Positions 6,436 to 15,032 of a stretch of 60,891 nt of DNA are shown one piece after another; positions within the stretch are counted from its first letter, which is position 1; the number at the start of each line of letters is the position of its first letter. Below the pieces are notes generated by a model. That model ran no database searches. It saw only the letters and a program-made list of their open reading frames with translations, and had not been told where the DNA came from. Location of the stretch: NCBI GenBank assembly GCA_018713055.1, contig DVFW01000031.1, positions 1 to 60,891 on the forward strand, written 5' to 3'. Made by a program: the position numbers and the translations under genes. This stretch comes from Scatavimonas merdigallinarum. GTDB taxonomy: Bacteria > Bacillota > Clostridia > Oscillospirales > Acutalibacteraceae.

Positions 6436-8277
6436 TTACTTTTTAAACCACAGCCCTTTTTTCTTGAATACAAACAGAATGCTCCCGGAAGCAAGAAATA
6501 TAAAAACTAGAATTGCAAAAGGTGTACTACCGCCGGTCTGAACCACTCCGTTGGCCGATACAGCACCTGTTACCGGCTCTGTGGAATCTATAGCTTCCGT
6601 GACAGATTCCGTAGGCTCGGTTCCTTCTGTTACTGGCTCTGTGGGGTCTGTAGCTCCCGTGACAGGTTCCGTAGGTTCGGTTCCTTCTGTTACCGGCTCT
6701 GTGGGGTCTGTAGCTTCCGTGACAGGTTCCGTAGGCTCGGTTCCTTCTGTTACCGGCTCTGTGGGGTCTGTAGGATCAATTGGATTGCTCCCCGCTGCCC
6801 ATTTAAAAGCATCTGGAAAAATTTTGGCCCAGTCAGCCTCGACATGCGCAAGCGATTCATCAATAAACGTATAGAGTTTATCCGCTGGATAACCTCGCTT
6901 TAACAGCGCTTCGTTTGTAAAAATCACCGCTGGCAGGAACCATGTTTCCGTACTGTCGCTTCCTCCACAGGAAAGATACATTTTTGGCAATTGTAAAGGA
7001 TCGCTATAGTCAATTGTATCAAAAACTTTTTCCAGCTCTGCATCTGTAAAAAATGCCAAGGCAGGTGATAAACAAAGTGCATATCCAAATATATCAGGAT
7101 AAGTGGTCGCCATATAAAAAGACTCCAGTCCACCCATAGAGCTTCCGCCAATACCTGTATTCCCCCGATCAGGCAATGTATTGTAATGTTTATCAATATA
7201 AGGTTTTAATGTATGTACAATAAATTCTGCATATTGTTCCCCGGTGGGTACATTACCGATTGATGCAACTCCATAGCCTGCCGGACATAATTCGTTTCGT
7301 CTTTCCATTGCGCCGTGATCAACACCTACAACAATAACACCTTCATAACCCGCATCAATCATATCCGCAATAGATTCGTCTACCTGCCATTCTCCGGAAG
7401 ATGATGTATATTGGTCAAAAATATTTTGTCCATCGTGCATGTAAAGAACAGGATATCTTTTCGACGTATCTGCAGGATCGTAACCTTTCGGCAGCCATAT
7501 ACGGATATTTCTTTCGCGCTGATCCTCATACTGCGGCATTACCATTCTTACAACTTCAAGCGTACCCCCTGTTACAGTGGTTAGACCGCTGTCTTGCTGA
7601 AATCCTATAATTGTATCATTGATAACATTCTCTCCAGGATACACGGTAACTCTTCGATTTGCAACGTTGTTACCCTCCGCGTCTACTTCAGCTTGCCCCC
7701 ACATTTGTGCTTGTCCATTAATTTGGAGCGTCCATTTGTATTCTGCAATAAGTCCTATGTATGATGCATCTAAAATTTTGGTAAGGCGGTAATGTGTATC
7801 ATCCACTTTCTCTGCAAACCAATCAGCATCGGTAGGATCCCAATCGTTTAAAGACGATCCCATGCTGATGTTTGCATCATCCGGAATAGCGTATGGAATT
7901 GTAATATTGAATATAAGTTCTGCTGTATCATCCGGCGATGATGGCTGAACTGAGGGGTCTCTAACCTGTTTAAAGCTATAAACCGTATCATTTATTATGT
8001 TTTCCCCCGCTAATAAAGTAAAGGTACGGTTTTCGTATTCCTCAACCAAGTCCCACATGTGGGTTCTGTCTGCAGTTTCGGCAGTTTGCTGCGTCCATTT
8101 ATATTCAATGGCAGTTCCAATATATGACGCATCCAAAGTTTTGGTAAGGCGATAATGCGTATCATCTACTTTCTTTGCAAACCAATCTGTATCAGATGGC
8201 GTCCAATTATTTAAAGTTGATCCAATACTAATACTTGTCCCTTCTGGCACAGGTTCCGGAATTGTTACATTAATAAA
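6436..8277 (-). pseudogene. surface esterase with two starch-binding-like domains, 5'-truncated
   Basis: Two tandem CBM20-like modules (about 1-95 and 112-225, each with GSSLNDW- and ADWFAEKVDDTHY-like motifs) precede an esterase-D/Fes-type hydrolase (230-490). Its nucleophile is in GGSSMGG near 369 and it has LYMHDGQN. A Thr/Glu/Pro repeat (about 492-560) follows, then VQTGG, a hydrophobic helix and a basic tail, as in wall- or membrane-anchored proteins. The best start is GTG at 8250, but homology to the second module continues upstream to 8277. There an in-frame TAA (8280-8278) blocks it, and no signal peptide or ribosome site is present. The gene has probably lost its 5' end. If functional, it would be cytosolic with a membrane tail, which is odd. 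Confidence 0.75.
6571..6773 (-). repeat. 60-bp tandem repeat coding for a Thr/Glu/Pro linker
   Basis: The plus-strand lines starting near 6571, 6631, 6691 and 6721 share a 60-base unit (GACAGGTTCCGTAGG ... GTGGGGTCTGTAGC) with few differences. It encodes alternating TEGTEPTEPV and TEATDPTEPV units, so the linker spans about 20 residues per DNA unit. Copy number may vary between strains. Confidence 0.85.
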
Positions 8278-8411
8278 TTAACAAATAGATAACTCTATGC
8301 ATTATCATAAATATTTTTCAATATATAATTTTATATTTTGAATATAATATTAAAAACTTTGCAATTTTGTAAACGAAAAGCGCATTTTCTCCTATCCATT
8401 CAAGATAAAAT

Positions 8412-8438
8412 AAAAGGCCAGTGTAACACTGGCCTTTT
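8412..8438. terminator. bidirectional terminator hairpin
   Basis: AAAAGGCCAGTG and CACTGGCCTTTT form a perfect 12-bp stem with a 3-base loop, followed by ATTTTTG on the plus strand. It lies upstream of the truncated esterase. Confidence 0.85.
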
Positions 8439-8637
8439 ATTTTTGAAAAGATTTATTTTTGAAAAGATACTGATAAAAAATGCCCTTGTAAGCGCAATTT
8501 TTCCGAAAAAGAGAAAGCTGTATAAAAAAGTCTCGCTTCTATCCTATGTAACATAATATGAAAGTAATAACAAATTGGAGCAACCATAAAGATACAATCA
8601 CAAAAAATCCCCCAAAATAAATGCTGGGATATAAAAC

Positions 8638-8668
8638 GTAACCGGCGGCAAACACTGCCGCCGGTTAC
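8638..8668. terminator. terminator hairpin of the small-ORF transcript
   Basis: GTAACCGGCGGCA and TGCCGCCGGTTAC form a perfect 13-bp stem. GTTTTAT follows on the minus strand and AATACAATTTTT on the plus strand. Confidence 0.8.
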
Positions 8669-9161
8669 AATACAATTTTTATCATTAGCTGATTGTATTA
8701 GAATCCATCTATATCTATAATTAAAGATAAATATCTTCTGAATACCCGGACACCTTTCAGCAAAATTACATTCGGCTATGGATGTTATCCCCCACAACCC
8801 TCAGCATCCTGTTTTTGCAGAATACCTTCATGTTTTTACTCTATATAAAGACCTTCTGTCTTTATCAATTTGTTTATAAATTTTATCCCCGGAACGTACA
8901 AACAAATCGAAGTTTTTGCTTTTAAGGCTTGCGTCCATAATAAAAATTATACTTGTGTTTCTCAATGCATTTCCTCATTGATACTACAACTGCTCGCTAT
9001 TCAATTGTAAGTTCTTTCTATAAAGCGAAATTCTAAATATCCTATTCCCCATTGGGTATTGTAAAAAGCTACAGAGGATAAAGAACTACTTTCTTATTTT
9101 TCATAATATTTAAAAATGTTTTATCATCTGCCTGTTTCTCTATAAAACAAAAGCGATATTC

Positions 9162-9236
9162 TCAAACCCGCTTTATATCTGAGCTCCGTTCCGCAGGAAC
9201 GAAGCTGTAAGAACTTCCAGGTGTCAATTCGCCCAT
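9162..9236 (-). CDS. possible 24-residue peptide
   Basis: ATG at 9236 is nine bases after AAAGGAG (about 9252-9246). The product would be 24 residues starting MGELTPGSSYSFVPAER and ending IKRV. There is no recognised family. It lies inside the presumed minus-strand transcript that starts near 9562. Part of it overlaps an imperfect hairpin (GAGCTCCGTTCC against GGAACGAAGCT, 9181-9205), so it could equally be chance in a structured RNA. Confidence 0.3.
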   Translation of the reverse strand: MGELTPGSSYSFVPAERSSDIKRV

Positions 9237-9542
9237 TGGACTCAGCTCCTTTCTTTTCCATTTCCTTAAGGTTCAGCAACTGACTGTCCGAAAAATAAAG
9301 CGCACAACGAAAATAAACTGTCTTAGGCAAGTACATTTTATTCTTTTACTATCGCTTTTCCCTTCGTTATAATCATGCTTAAAACAGGAACCAAATATTG
9401 CCGACAGTTTTTAGTGTAAACAAAACCCTTACTGTGCTTTTGGCTTTAAGCTTTTAACGTTTCTTCTCCAAACCAACTTACACTGCTTAAAACCTTACTG
9501 CTTTTCATTGCGGCTGCTTCACTTTAGAATCAGCTTTTGATT

Positions 9543-9596
9543 CACTGCCTCTCCTTAAGTTCATCTTTATTATAACATCTTTTTTCATATTGTCAA
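9543..9596 (-). promoter_or_regulatory. sigma-A promoter of an RNA with only tiny ORFs
   Basis: On the minus strand TTGACA (9596-9591), a 16-base spacer and TATAAT (9574-9569). About 10 bases after the likely start is AAGGAGAGG, then GTG at 9545 opening an eight-codon ORF. No long gene follows before the terminator at 8668. Confidence 0.65.
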
Positions 9597-9653
9597 TACT
9601 TTTTTTAAACTTTTTCTATTTTTTTTATATTTTTTGTTTAGCTAAACTTTTCC

Positions 9654-9682
9654 TTGACTAAATCTGTACACAAGGGTAAAAT
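9654..9682 (+). promoter_or_regulatory. sigma-A promoter of the DUF1292 gene
   Basis: TTGACT (9654-9659), a 17-base spacer and TAAAAT (9677-9682). Confidence 0.7.
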
Positions 9683-9723
9683 AGGAATAGAGTTTTTGGT
9701 CTGATCTGAAAGGAATGAGCAGT

Positions 9724-10035
9724 ATGGATAATGAATACGCGGCAGATTTAATAACCCTGCTTGACGAGGAAGACAATGAGCATACATTTGAAATCCTTGA
9801 CGTAATTGAAAACGATGACGGTGTTTTTTACGCACTTTACCCCGTTTTTGAAACACCGGAAGAGCAAGTGGAGTCTGACGGCGAATACTATATATTTGAA
9901 GCTGTGGAAGAAGACGGCGAAGAAGTTTTAACAGAGGTGGAAGACGAAGACCTTTTAAGTAAACTTGCAGAGATTTTTGAAAGCCACTTTGAAGAAATTT
10001 ATGATGAAAACGACCCGGAAGAGGAATCACTTTAA
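9724..10035 (+). CDS. DUF1292 (YrzB-like) acidic protein
   Basis: The start at 9724 is nine bases after AAAGGA (9709-9714); the ATG at 9715 is too close to it. The product is 103 residues and very acidic. The family core is visible: ADLITLLDEEDNEHTFEILD, VFYALYPVFE, EYYIFEAVEEDGEEVLTEVE, and an acidic tail. DUF1292 proteins are widespread in Firmicutes and their role is unknown; they often sit by ruvX/Fur-type genes, which are absent here. The end of the gene runs directly into a likely 6S RNA, so the two may share a transcript. Confidence 0.85.
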   Translation: MDNEYAADLITLLDEEDNEHTFEILDVIENDDGVFYALYPVFETPEEQVESDGEYYIFEAVEEDGEEVLTEVEDEDLLSKLAEIFESHFEEIYDENDPEEESL

Positions 10036-10039
10036 CCCA

Positions 10040-10222
10040 CCGCCTGCCTGATGCGCGAATTGTGTTCATATAACCCTACAATCGATATTTTGGGAGCTTT
10101 GCTCCCGCGGCGGATTGCAGACCTCCCGCTAAGCGGACGAAGGGAGCGTGAACCCGCGGGGAGAGCACCCACCTGCTTTTGTGTAGGCAGGTTATCATCA
10201 ACCAATACGGTCCGGCGGGCAA
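10040..10222 (+). ncRNA. ssrS: probable 6S RNA
   Basis: The segment can fold into one long rod. The closing stem is GCCTGCC (10042-10048) with GGCGGGC (10214-10220). The next stem pairs ATAACC-CTACA (10070-10080) with TGTAG-GCA-GGTTAT (about 10179-10193). After an open centre comes CTCCCGCGG (10104-10112) with CCGCGGGGAG, capped by CTCCCGCTAAGCGG and GGGAG. A length near 183 bases, closing stem, central bubble and GC-rich terminal stem match 6S RNA architecture. No sequence match could be run. A terminator follows at 10234. Confidence 0.55.
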
Positions 10223-10233
10223 CAATCCATAAT

Positions 10234-10264
10234 AAAACACCGTGCTTACAAGCACGGTGTTTTT
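10234..10264 (+). terminator. rho-independent terminator
   Basis: AAAACACCGTGCTT and AAGCACGGTGTTTT form a perfect 14-bp stem with a very short loop. It separates the 6S candidate from the TauE pair. Confidence 0.9.
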
Positions 10265-10334
10265 GCATATTTCCGAAAGTTTTTATAAACAATATCTGAT
10301 AGAAACGATTTTTTATGGCGGGAAGGAACTATTT

Positions 10335-10682
10335 GTGAAAAAGCTTACTTTTGCGCTTGGCGCTACCATAACCGGCATGCTTAACGGTCTTTTAGGTGCA
10401 GGCGGCGGTATGGTTGTCGTCCCCATGCTTAATAAAAGAATAGATCGCAAAAAAGCGCATGCAACTTCGGTGTCTATTATTTTGCCAATTTGTATTTCAA
10501 GCGCATGGAGCTATCTTCAGGCGGGAAAAGTGACCTTTTTGGATGTACAACCGTATATCTGGTGGGGTGTACTGGGTTCTATTCTGGGCGCATGGCTGTT
10601 GCCCAGAATAGATGACAAGCTGCTGAAAAAAGCGTTTTCGCTTTTGATGATTTGGGCAGGCGTTCGCCTGTTGTTGCGTTGA
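10335..10682 (+). CDS. TauE/SafE (TSUP) family half-protein, N-terminal type
   Basis: GTG at 10335 is seven to eight bases after GGAAGGA, giving 115 residues; the longer frame to 10242 overlaps the terminator. It has about four membrane helices. The family glycine motif is near the start (MLNGLLGAGGGMVVVPML) and a second helix ends YIWWGVLGSILGAWLLPRI. Full TSUP proteins are about 250 residues and made of two such halves, so this is one half. Its TGA overlaps a TTG that starts the second half (TTGA). It is a probable exporter or importer of small anions such as sulfite or sulfonates; the substrate is unknown. Confidence 0.85.
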   Translation: MKKLTFALGATITGMLNGLLGAGGGMVVVPMLNKRIDRKKAHATSVSIILPICISSAWSYLQAGKVTFLDVQPYIWWGVLGSILGAWLLPRIDDKLLKKAFSLLMIWAGVRLLLR

Positions 10683-11086
10683 ACGCCTTTCTTTCTGCCG
10701 CCGCGGGTATTTTATCGGGCCTGTTAGGCGCTATGGGCATGGGCGGCGGGGGTGTACTGATCATTTACCTGAGTCTGTTTACAAATACGCCGCAAGACCA
10801 GGCACAGGGGATTAATCTGCTTTTTTTCCTGCCTGCAGCTGTCATTGCGCTGTTTTTTTATCAAAGAAAAAAGCTGATTGTCTGGCGTCTTGCCATTCCT
10901 TTTGCCCTTTTGGGAATTTTGGGCTCTTTTGCGGGCGCATGGCTTTCGGCAAATATAGACAACACCTTGCTTTCCAAAATGTTTGGCGCTCTGCTTTTAC
11001 TGATGGGTTTAAAAACGTTGTTCAGCAGGAAGCATGCCAATAAAAAAAATTCTGCCCATGTGGAAAACGGTTGCAACAGACTATAG
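10679..11086 (+). CDS. TauE/SafE (TSUP) family half-protein, C-terminal type
   Basis: TTG at 10679 overlaps the stop of the partner gene by one step (TTGA), suggesting translational coupling; TTG at 10652 is an alternative. The product of 135 residues has four membrane helices. It carries its own glycine motif (GLLGAMGMGGGGVLIIYL) and ends in a basic tail. The motif repeats that of the upstream half, as expected for the two halves of one TSUP transporter made as separate chains. They probably form a heterodimer. Confidence 0.82.
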   Translation: MNAFLSAAAGILSGLLGAMGMGGGGVLIIYLSLFTNTPQDQAQGINLLFFLPAAVIALFFYQRKKLIVWRLAIPFALLGILGSFAGAWLSANIDNTLLSKMFGALLLLMGLKTLFSRKHANKKNSAHVENGCNRL

Positions 11087-11144
11087 TATTTTTTATATCA
11101 ATATGGTATAATCTTCCTAAACTTAAACAAGGTGGTGTGCTTCT

Positions 11145-12110
11145 TTGAATGTATCTGTTTTAGGTTGCGGACGATGGGGCTCTTTTATTGCATGGTATCA
11201 GGATAGAATCGGAAACCGCGTTTGTTCCTGGGGCCTTCCGGAGGCGCCGGAGCTGTTACAGCTGAAAGCAGAAAGAAAAAATGAATATCTCAGCTTTGGC
11301 GATCAGGTAATTTTTACCGATGATCTGACGGCGGCTGTAGAGCATGCCGACGTCATGATTATCTCGATCAGCTCACAACACCTGCGCTCCTTTATGTCGC
11401 GCTTAGCCAAAGAAAGCATACAGGGAAAGCCGATTGTTTTATGTATGAAAGGACTGGAGGAAACGACCGGCCTGCGTCTTTCACAAATTGTGGGAAGCTT
11501 TGTCGACGAGCAGACCACGCCAATTGCCGTTTGGGTCGGCCCCGGCCATCCGCAAGATTTTGTTAAAGGCATCCCCAATTGCATGGTGATCGATTCCTGC
11601 AACCGGTCAGTTAAAGAAATGCTGGTCAACCGTTTTTCAAGTGAACTGATTCGTTTTTACCTGGGCAAAGACATGATTGGAACAGAGGTAGGCGCGGCTT
11701 CAAAAAATGTGGTTGGCATCGCAGCAGGCATGCTCGACGGCCTGAACTGCTCTTCTCTTAAAGGCGCGCTGATGGCCAGAGGCACAAGGGAAATTGCACG
11801 CCTGATCAAAGCCATGGGTGGAAATGAAATGTCCGCTTATGGGCTGTGCCATCTGGGCGATTACGAGGCGACGCTCTTTTCCCCATTCAGCCATAACAGA
11901 AGATATGGAGAAATGTGCGTAAAAGGGGAGCATTTTCATAAGCTTGCAGAGGGCGTTTCCACCACACGCGCACTGATCCGTCTTGGCGCGCAATATAAGG
12001 TCGACCTGCCTATTGCAAAAGCGGTAAACGATGTACTGGCAGACCATAAAGATCCAAAGACTACTTTGTCTGCCCTATTTTTAAGAAGTATAAAAGAAGA
12101 ATTTGATTGA
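11145..12110 (+). CDS. gpsA: divergent NAD(P)-dependent glycerol-3-phosphate dehydrogenase
   Basis: TTG at 11145 is eight bases after AAGGTGG. The 321-residue product has the GpsA layout. It has a dinucleotide-binding start (VLGCGRWGS), SISSQHLRSFM, CMKGLEETTG and GPGHPQDF. The catalytic Lys helix is GAASKNVVGIAAGMLDGL, then RGTREIARLIKAMGG and FSHNRRYGEM. The usual GAGSWG and GPSFAEE motifs are altered, so it is a divergent member, possibly a second gpsA. It would reduce dihydroxyacetone phosphate to glycerol-3-phosphate for phospholipids. A TATAAT at about 11107 may be its -10 box. Confidence 0.82.
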   Translation: MNVSVLGCGRWGSFIAWYQDRIGNRVCSWGLPEAPELLQLKAERKNEYLSFGDQVIFTDDLTAAVEHADVMIISISSQHLRSFMSRLAKESIQGKPIVLCMKGLEETTGLRLSQIVGSFVDEQTTPIAVWVGPGHPQDFVKGIPNCMVIDSCNRSVKEMLVNRFSSELIRFYLGKDMIGTEVGAASKNVVGIAAGMLDGLNCSSLKGALMARGTREIARLIKAMGGNEMSAYGLCHLGDYEATLFSPFSHNRRYGEMCVKGEHFHKLAEGVSTTRALIRLGAQYKVDLPIAKAVNDVLADHKDPKTTLSALFLRSIKEEFD

Positions 12111-12149
12111 CACAGCTTTATTTTTTTCTCCGTTTTGTTTTACCAGAAA

Positions 12150-12176
12150 AGAGGGCGCATAAGCGCCCTCTTTTTA
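12150..12176. terminator. terminator between gpsA and the Bce-type operon
   Basis: AGAGGGCGC (12150-12158) pairs with GCGCCCTCT (12163-12171), followed by TTTTAT. It can also end the convergent permease transcript. Confidence 0.88.
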
Positions 12177-12183
12177 TGAAATT

Positions 12184-14241
12184 TTATAAGCCTCTTTCTT
12201 CTGCACTGCTGACAATAGAATAGTACGCTTTAGAAGTAATGCGGTATACCAGTGCGTAAAACAACGCAAATGCAAGATAACAGCATATTGTAACAAAAAT
12301 AAGCAATTGCAGGTTTGTAAGGCTGAACAGCACCAGCAGCTTATAGATCAACGGAAAAGCAAACGCAAGATGCAGACCCGCTGCTATAAGAGGAAGGAAA
12401 AAGACGGTTAACACCTGAGAATTAATGCTTTTTTTAATCTCCTTTTTCGTCATGCCAACTTTTTGCATGATAGCAAAGCGGGAATGATCCTCGTACCCTT
12501 CTGAAACCTGTTTATAATACATAATCAGCACGGCGGCAAAGATAAATACCACACCCAGAAGAATGCCCAGAAAAAACAGCCCTCCATACAACCCATAAAA
12601 CCCGGCGCGCTCCTCTACCACGCCCTCGCAATAGGTAGAAAATTCCTCTGTAGCACTTGACACGTAAAACTGTTGCAGTCCTTTTTCCAGCTGCTCCTGT
12701 ATCTGTATTTGCGTCTGATCGTCACAATCCAGGTCAAACGCATAATACCAGTGCATCTGCAGCAGCGGGTCTCCGTCTTCTTCTGTGAGCTTTGTCAATG
12801 GAGCGACGTATTCTTCAAAATCCGGGACAAAAATAAAAAGAGAGGATATAACCTGCATGGTGTCCAATCCATTATCAGTAAAGTCTGTCACAACCTTTTG
12901 AATTTTCAGCGGTTCCGCCTCGCCGATCGCAATCGTATCCTCCGGATATGCATTCTGCTTTGTCGTATAAATCAGCGCCTGGCCGGGTTTTAATGTTTCA
13001 TCTTTCCCCATCAACCGGTTATAATCGTCCAAAGATATTATAAAGATTTGCCATACATCGGAATAGGCGTTCAACTGGAAGGCATATGGATTGGAATTGT
13101 CCGTTGCAATCCGGCCGTTTTCAATATACCCCACAAACGCGGCAACGTTGTAATCCAACACATTTTGCATACTTTGTCCGTTTTCTGCAACAATTTGAGA
13201 CGTGCACGCTTTGATTTCTTTTACTTTGTCAGAATGCAGCATGGCCAGGCTGCTTACAGAGGTATCCAGATTAATATTCCGGGGATAACGGCTGCGCAGG
13301 CTGTCTTCTGCCCCAATGTACAGGCAGACAGTAGACGACACCATAACCAGCACCATGGTACAGAGAATACAAATAGAAGCAAGTCCCGCGCCGTTGCGCT
13401 TCATGCGGTACGCCATAGAGGATACCGAAACAAAATGGCTGGTTTTATAATAGTAGCTTTTTTTCTTTTGCAGAAGTCGGCAAACTGTCACCGAGCCGGC
13501 AATGAATAGCAGATACGTAGCGATAATAACCAGCACGGCCGCCACAAAAAACCACAGCATAGCCGTCACCGGCTCCTGAATGGAAACTGCCAGGTAATAC
13601 GCACCGGCCAGAATAAATATGCCGCACAGCGCTAAAATCCAGTTGGCTTTCGGCGGTTTTTCGCCGGCGCTTTCACTGTGTAACAGCTCAATGGGATTGG
13701 TCAGATGAATCTGGCGCAGCGTGTTGAGCAGAAGCAGGGTAAAAATAACGGCGAATAGCGTCAACGTCTGTAAAATTCCCTCAGGCGCAAGCGTTAGGGA
13801 AAACGTTGCCGTCCCTTCCAAAATATTAACCATTCCCAGCTCGGCAAATTTAGAAAACACAATACCTGCAAGCAGCCCCAACGCAAGAGACAGCAGCGCA
13901 ATAAGCAGGCTTTCCCATAAAAGCACACGGACCAAATTGCGTTTTTCCATACCAAGTATGTTATACAGCCCAAACTCTTTTTTTCTTCTGCGGATTAAAA
14001 AAGAATGGGTGTAAAACAGAAAAATTAAGGAAAACACACCGATAACCCCGCTACCCAGGCTAAGCGTTCCCTGCATGGTGTCCCCGCCGGCCATACCGGC
14101 AAGCACATTGCTGCTCCCTAAGAAAGAAACGATATAGAACATCATAACCATGCCAATACAGGTTAACAGATAAGGCGTATACAGCTTTTTATTTTTCCGA
14201 ATGCCCAGCCATGCAAGCTTTAAATAAAATCCCTTTTTCAT
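12184..14241 (-). CDS. BceB-type ABC permease
   Basis: The protein has 685 residues. It starts with a helix after KLAWLGIRKNKKLYTPYLL and has FtsX-type helices at 60-190. A further membrane block follows near 200-310. A large extracytoplasmic domain (about 325-545) comes next, then three C-terminal helices with EGYEDHSRFAIMQKVGMTKKEI. This is the BceB/YxdM layout that both senses and removes peptide antibiotics such as bacitracin. It overlaps the ATPase gene by four bases (ATGA). The kinase and regulator are upstream, so the set is self-regulated through flux sensing. Confidence 0.92.
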   Translation of the reverse strand: MKKGFYLKLAWLGIRKNKKLYTPYLLTCIGMVMMFYIVSFLGSSNVLAGMAGGDTMQGTLSLGSGVIGVFSLIFLFYTHSFLIRRRKKEFGLYNILGMEKRNLVRVLLWESLLIALLSLALGLLAGIVFSKFAELGMVNILEGTATFSLTLAPEGILQTLTLFAVIFTLLLLNTLRQIHLTNPIELLHSESAGEKPPKANWILALCGIFILAGAYYLAVSIQEPVTAMLWFFVAAVLVIIATYLLFIAGSVTVCRLLQKKKSYYYKTSHFVSVSSMAYRMKRNGAGLASICILCTMVLVMVSSTVCLYIGAEDSLRSRYPRNINLDTSVSSLAMLHSDKVKEIKACTSQIVAENGQSMQNVLDYNVAAFVGYIENGRIATDNSNPYAFQLNAYSDVWQIFIISLDDYNRLMGKDETLKPGQALIYTTKQNAYPEDTIAIGEAEPLKIQKVVTDFTDNGLDTMQVISSLFIFVPDFEEYVAPLTKLTEEDGDPLLQMHWYYAFDLDCDDQTQIQIQEQLEKGLQQFYVSSATEEFSTYCEGVVEERAGFYGLYGGLFFLGILLGVVFIFAAVLIMYYKQVSEGYEDHSRFAIMQKVGMTKKEIKKSINSQVLTVFFLPLIAAGLHLAFAFPLIYKLLVLFSLTNLQLLIFVTICCYLAFALFYALVYRITSKAYYSIVSSAEERGL

Positions 14242-15002
14242 TTTCTTTCACCGCCTGTTGCAAGCATCGTTAGGGTATCGGATATTTTCTGATAGAGCTG
14301 CTCGTTGCTGCTGTTGCCGCGGTAGATCTGGTGAAAAACCTCGCCGTCTTTAATAAACAGCACCCTTCCAGCATGGCTGGCAGCCTTTACTGAGTGTGTG
14401 ACCATTAAAATGGTCTGACGGCTTTGATTGATTTTAGCAAACAGGTTGAGCAGCTCATCGGTAGCTCTGGAGTCAAGCGCGCCGGTAGGCTCGTCGGCCA
14501 GAATCAGGCGTGGGCCGGTGATCAGCGCTCTGGCCACCGCCGCGCGCTGCTTTTGTCCGCCGGAAACCTCATATGGGTATTTTTTTAAAATATCCGTAAT
14601 GCCAAGCTGCGCCGCAACAGGTGCAAGCCGCTGCCTCATTTCCGTATGAGGCTTTCCTGCCAGTACCAACGGAAGATAAATATTGTCCTCTAAAGAAAAT
14701 GTGTCGAGCAAATTAAAATCCTGAAAGACAAACCCTAAGTTGTCCCGGCGAAATGCGGTAATGCGGGATTCCTTAATTTGGGAAAGATCTTGTCCGTCCA
14801 ACAGCACTGTGCCACTGGTTGGCTTATCGAGCGCTGCCAAAATATTCAAAAGTGTTGTTTTACCGGAGCCTGATTCTCCCATAATAGCGACGTATTCTCC
14901 CTGCTCCACACGGAAAGATACATTTTTGAGCGCTTCTACCTTATTTCCGCCAAAACGGGTGGTATATACTTTTTTCAACCCGCCGACTTCCAATATACTC
15001 AT
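14238..15002 (-). CDS. BceA-type ABC ATPase
   Basis: The start at 15002 follows AGGAGG by six bases, giving 254 residues; the longer frame has no site. Walker A is GESGSGKTT, the Q-loop FVFQDFNLLD, the signature SGGQKQR, Walker B LILADEPTGALDS and the switch His in MVTHSVKAA. It is typical of BceA/LolD partners of the following permease. A gap of about 110 bases to the kinase gene holds an inverted repeat and a likely regulated promoter. Confidence 0.93.
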   Translation of the reverse strand: MSILEVGGLKKVYTTRFGGNKVEALKNVSFRVEQGEYVAIMGESGSGKTTLLNILAALDKPTSGTVLLDGQDLSQIKESRITAFRRDNLGFVFQDFNLLDTFSLEDNIYLPLVLAGKPHTEMRQRLAPVAAQLGITDILKKYPYEVSGGQKQRAAVARALITGPRLILADEPTGALDSRATDELLNLFAKINQSRQTILMVTHSVKAASHAGRVLFIKDGEVFHQIYRGNSSNEQLYQKISDTLTMLATGGERK

Positions 15003-15032
15003 ATACGTTCCTCCTATTGCTTTGGTGCTTTC

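Larger units (their letters stand above)
8281..9723. other. 1.4-kb region without a long gene
   Basis: It is AT-rich and has no ORF above about 100 codons that looks real. It holds two strong hairpins (8412-8438 and 8638-8668). A good minus-strand promoter at 9596-9569 could make an RNA of about 900 bases ending near 8638. Several tiny ORFs lie in it, one (9236-9162) with a proper ribosome-binding site. The DUF1292 promoter is at 9654-9682. Confidence 0.6.

Noticed and set aside
6571..6773. Repeats as a CRISPR array
   Set aside because: Units are contiguous with no spacers and stay in frame within the esterase linker.
6551..6874. 107-residue plus-strand ORF over the esterase repeat
   Set aside because: It is the antisense shadow of the tandem repeat.
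9124..9336. 70-residue minus-strand ORF in the gene-poor stretch
   Set aside because: No ribosome-binding site, biased composition and no family. A shorter ORF in another frame has a better start.
10051..10299. 82-residue ORF after the DUF1292 gene
   Set aside because: No start signal. The segment folds as a 6S-like rod and crosses a terminator.
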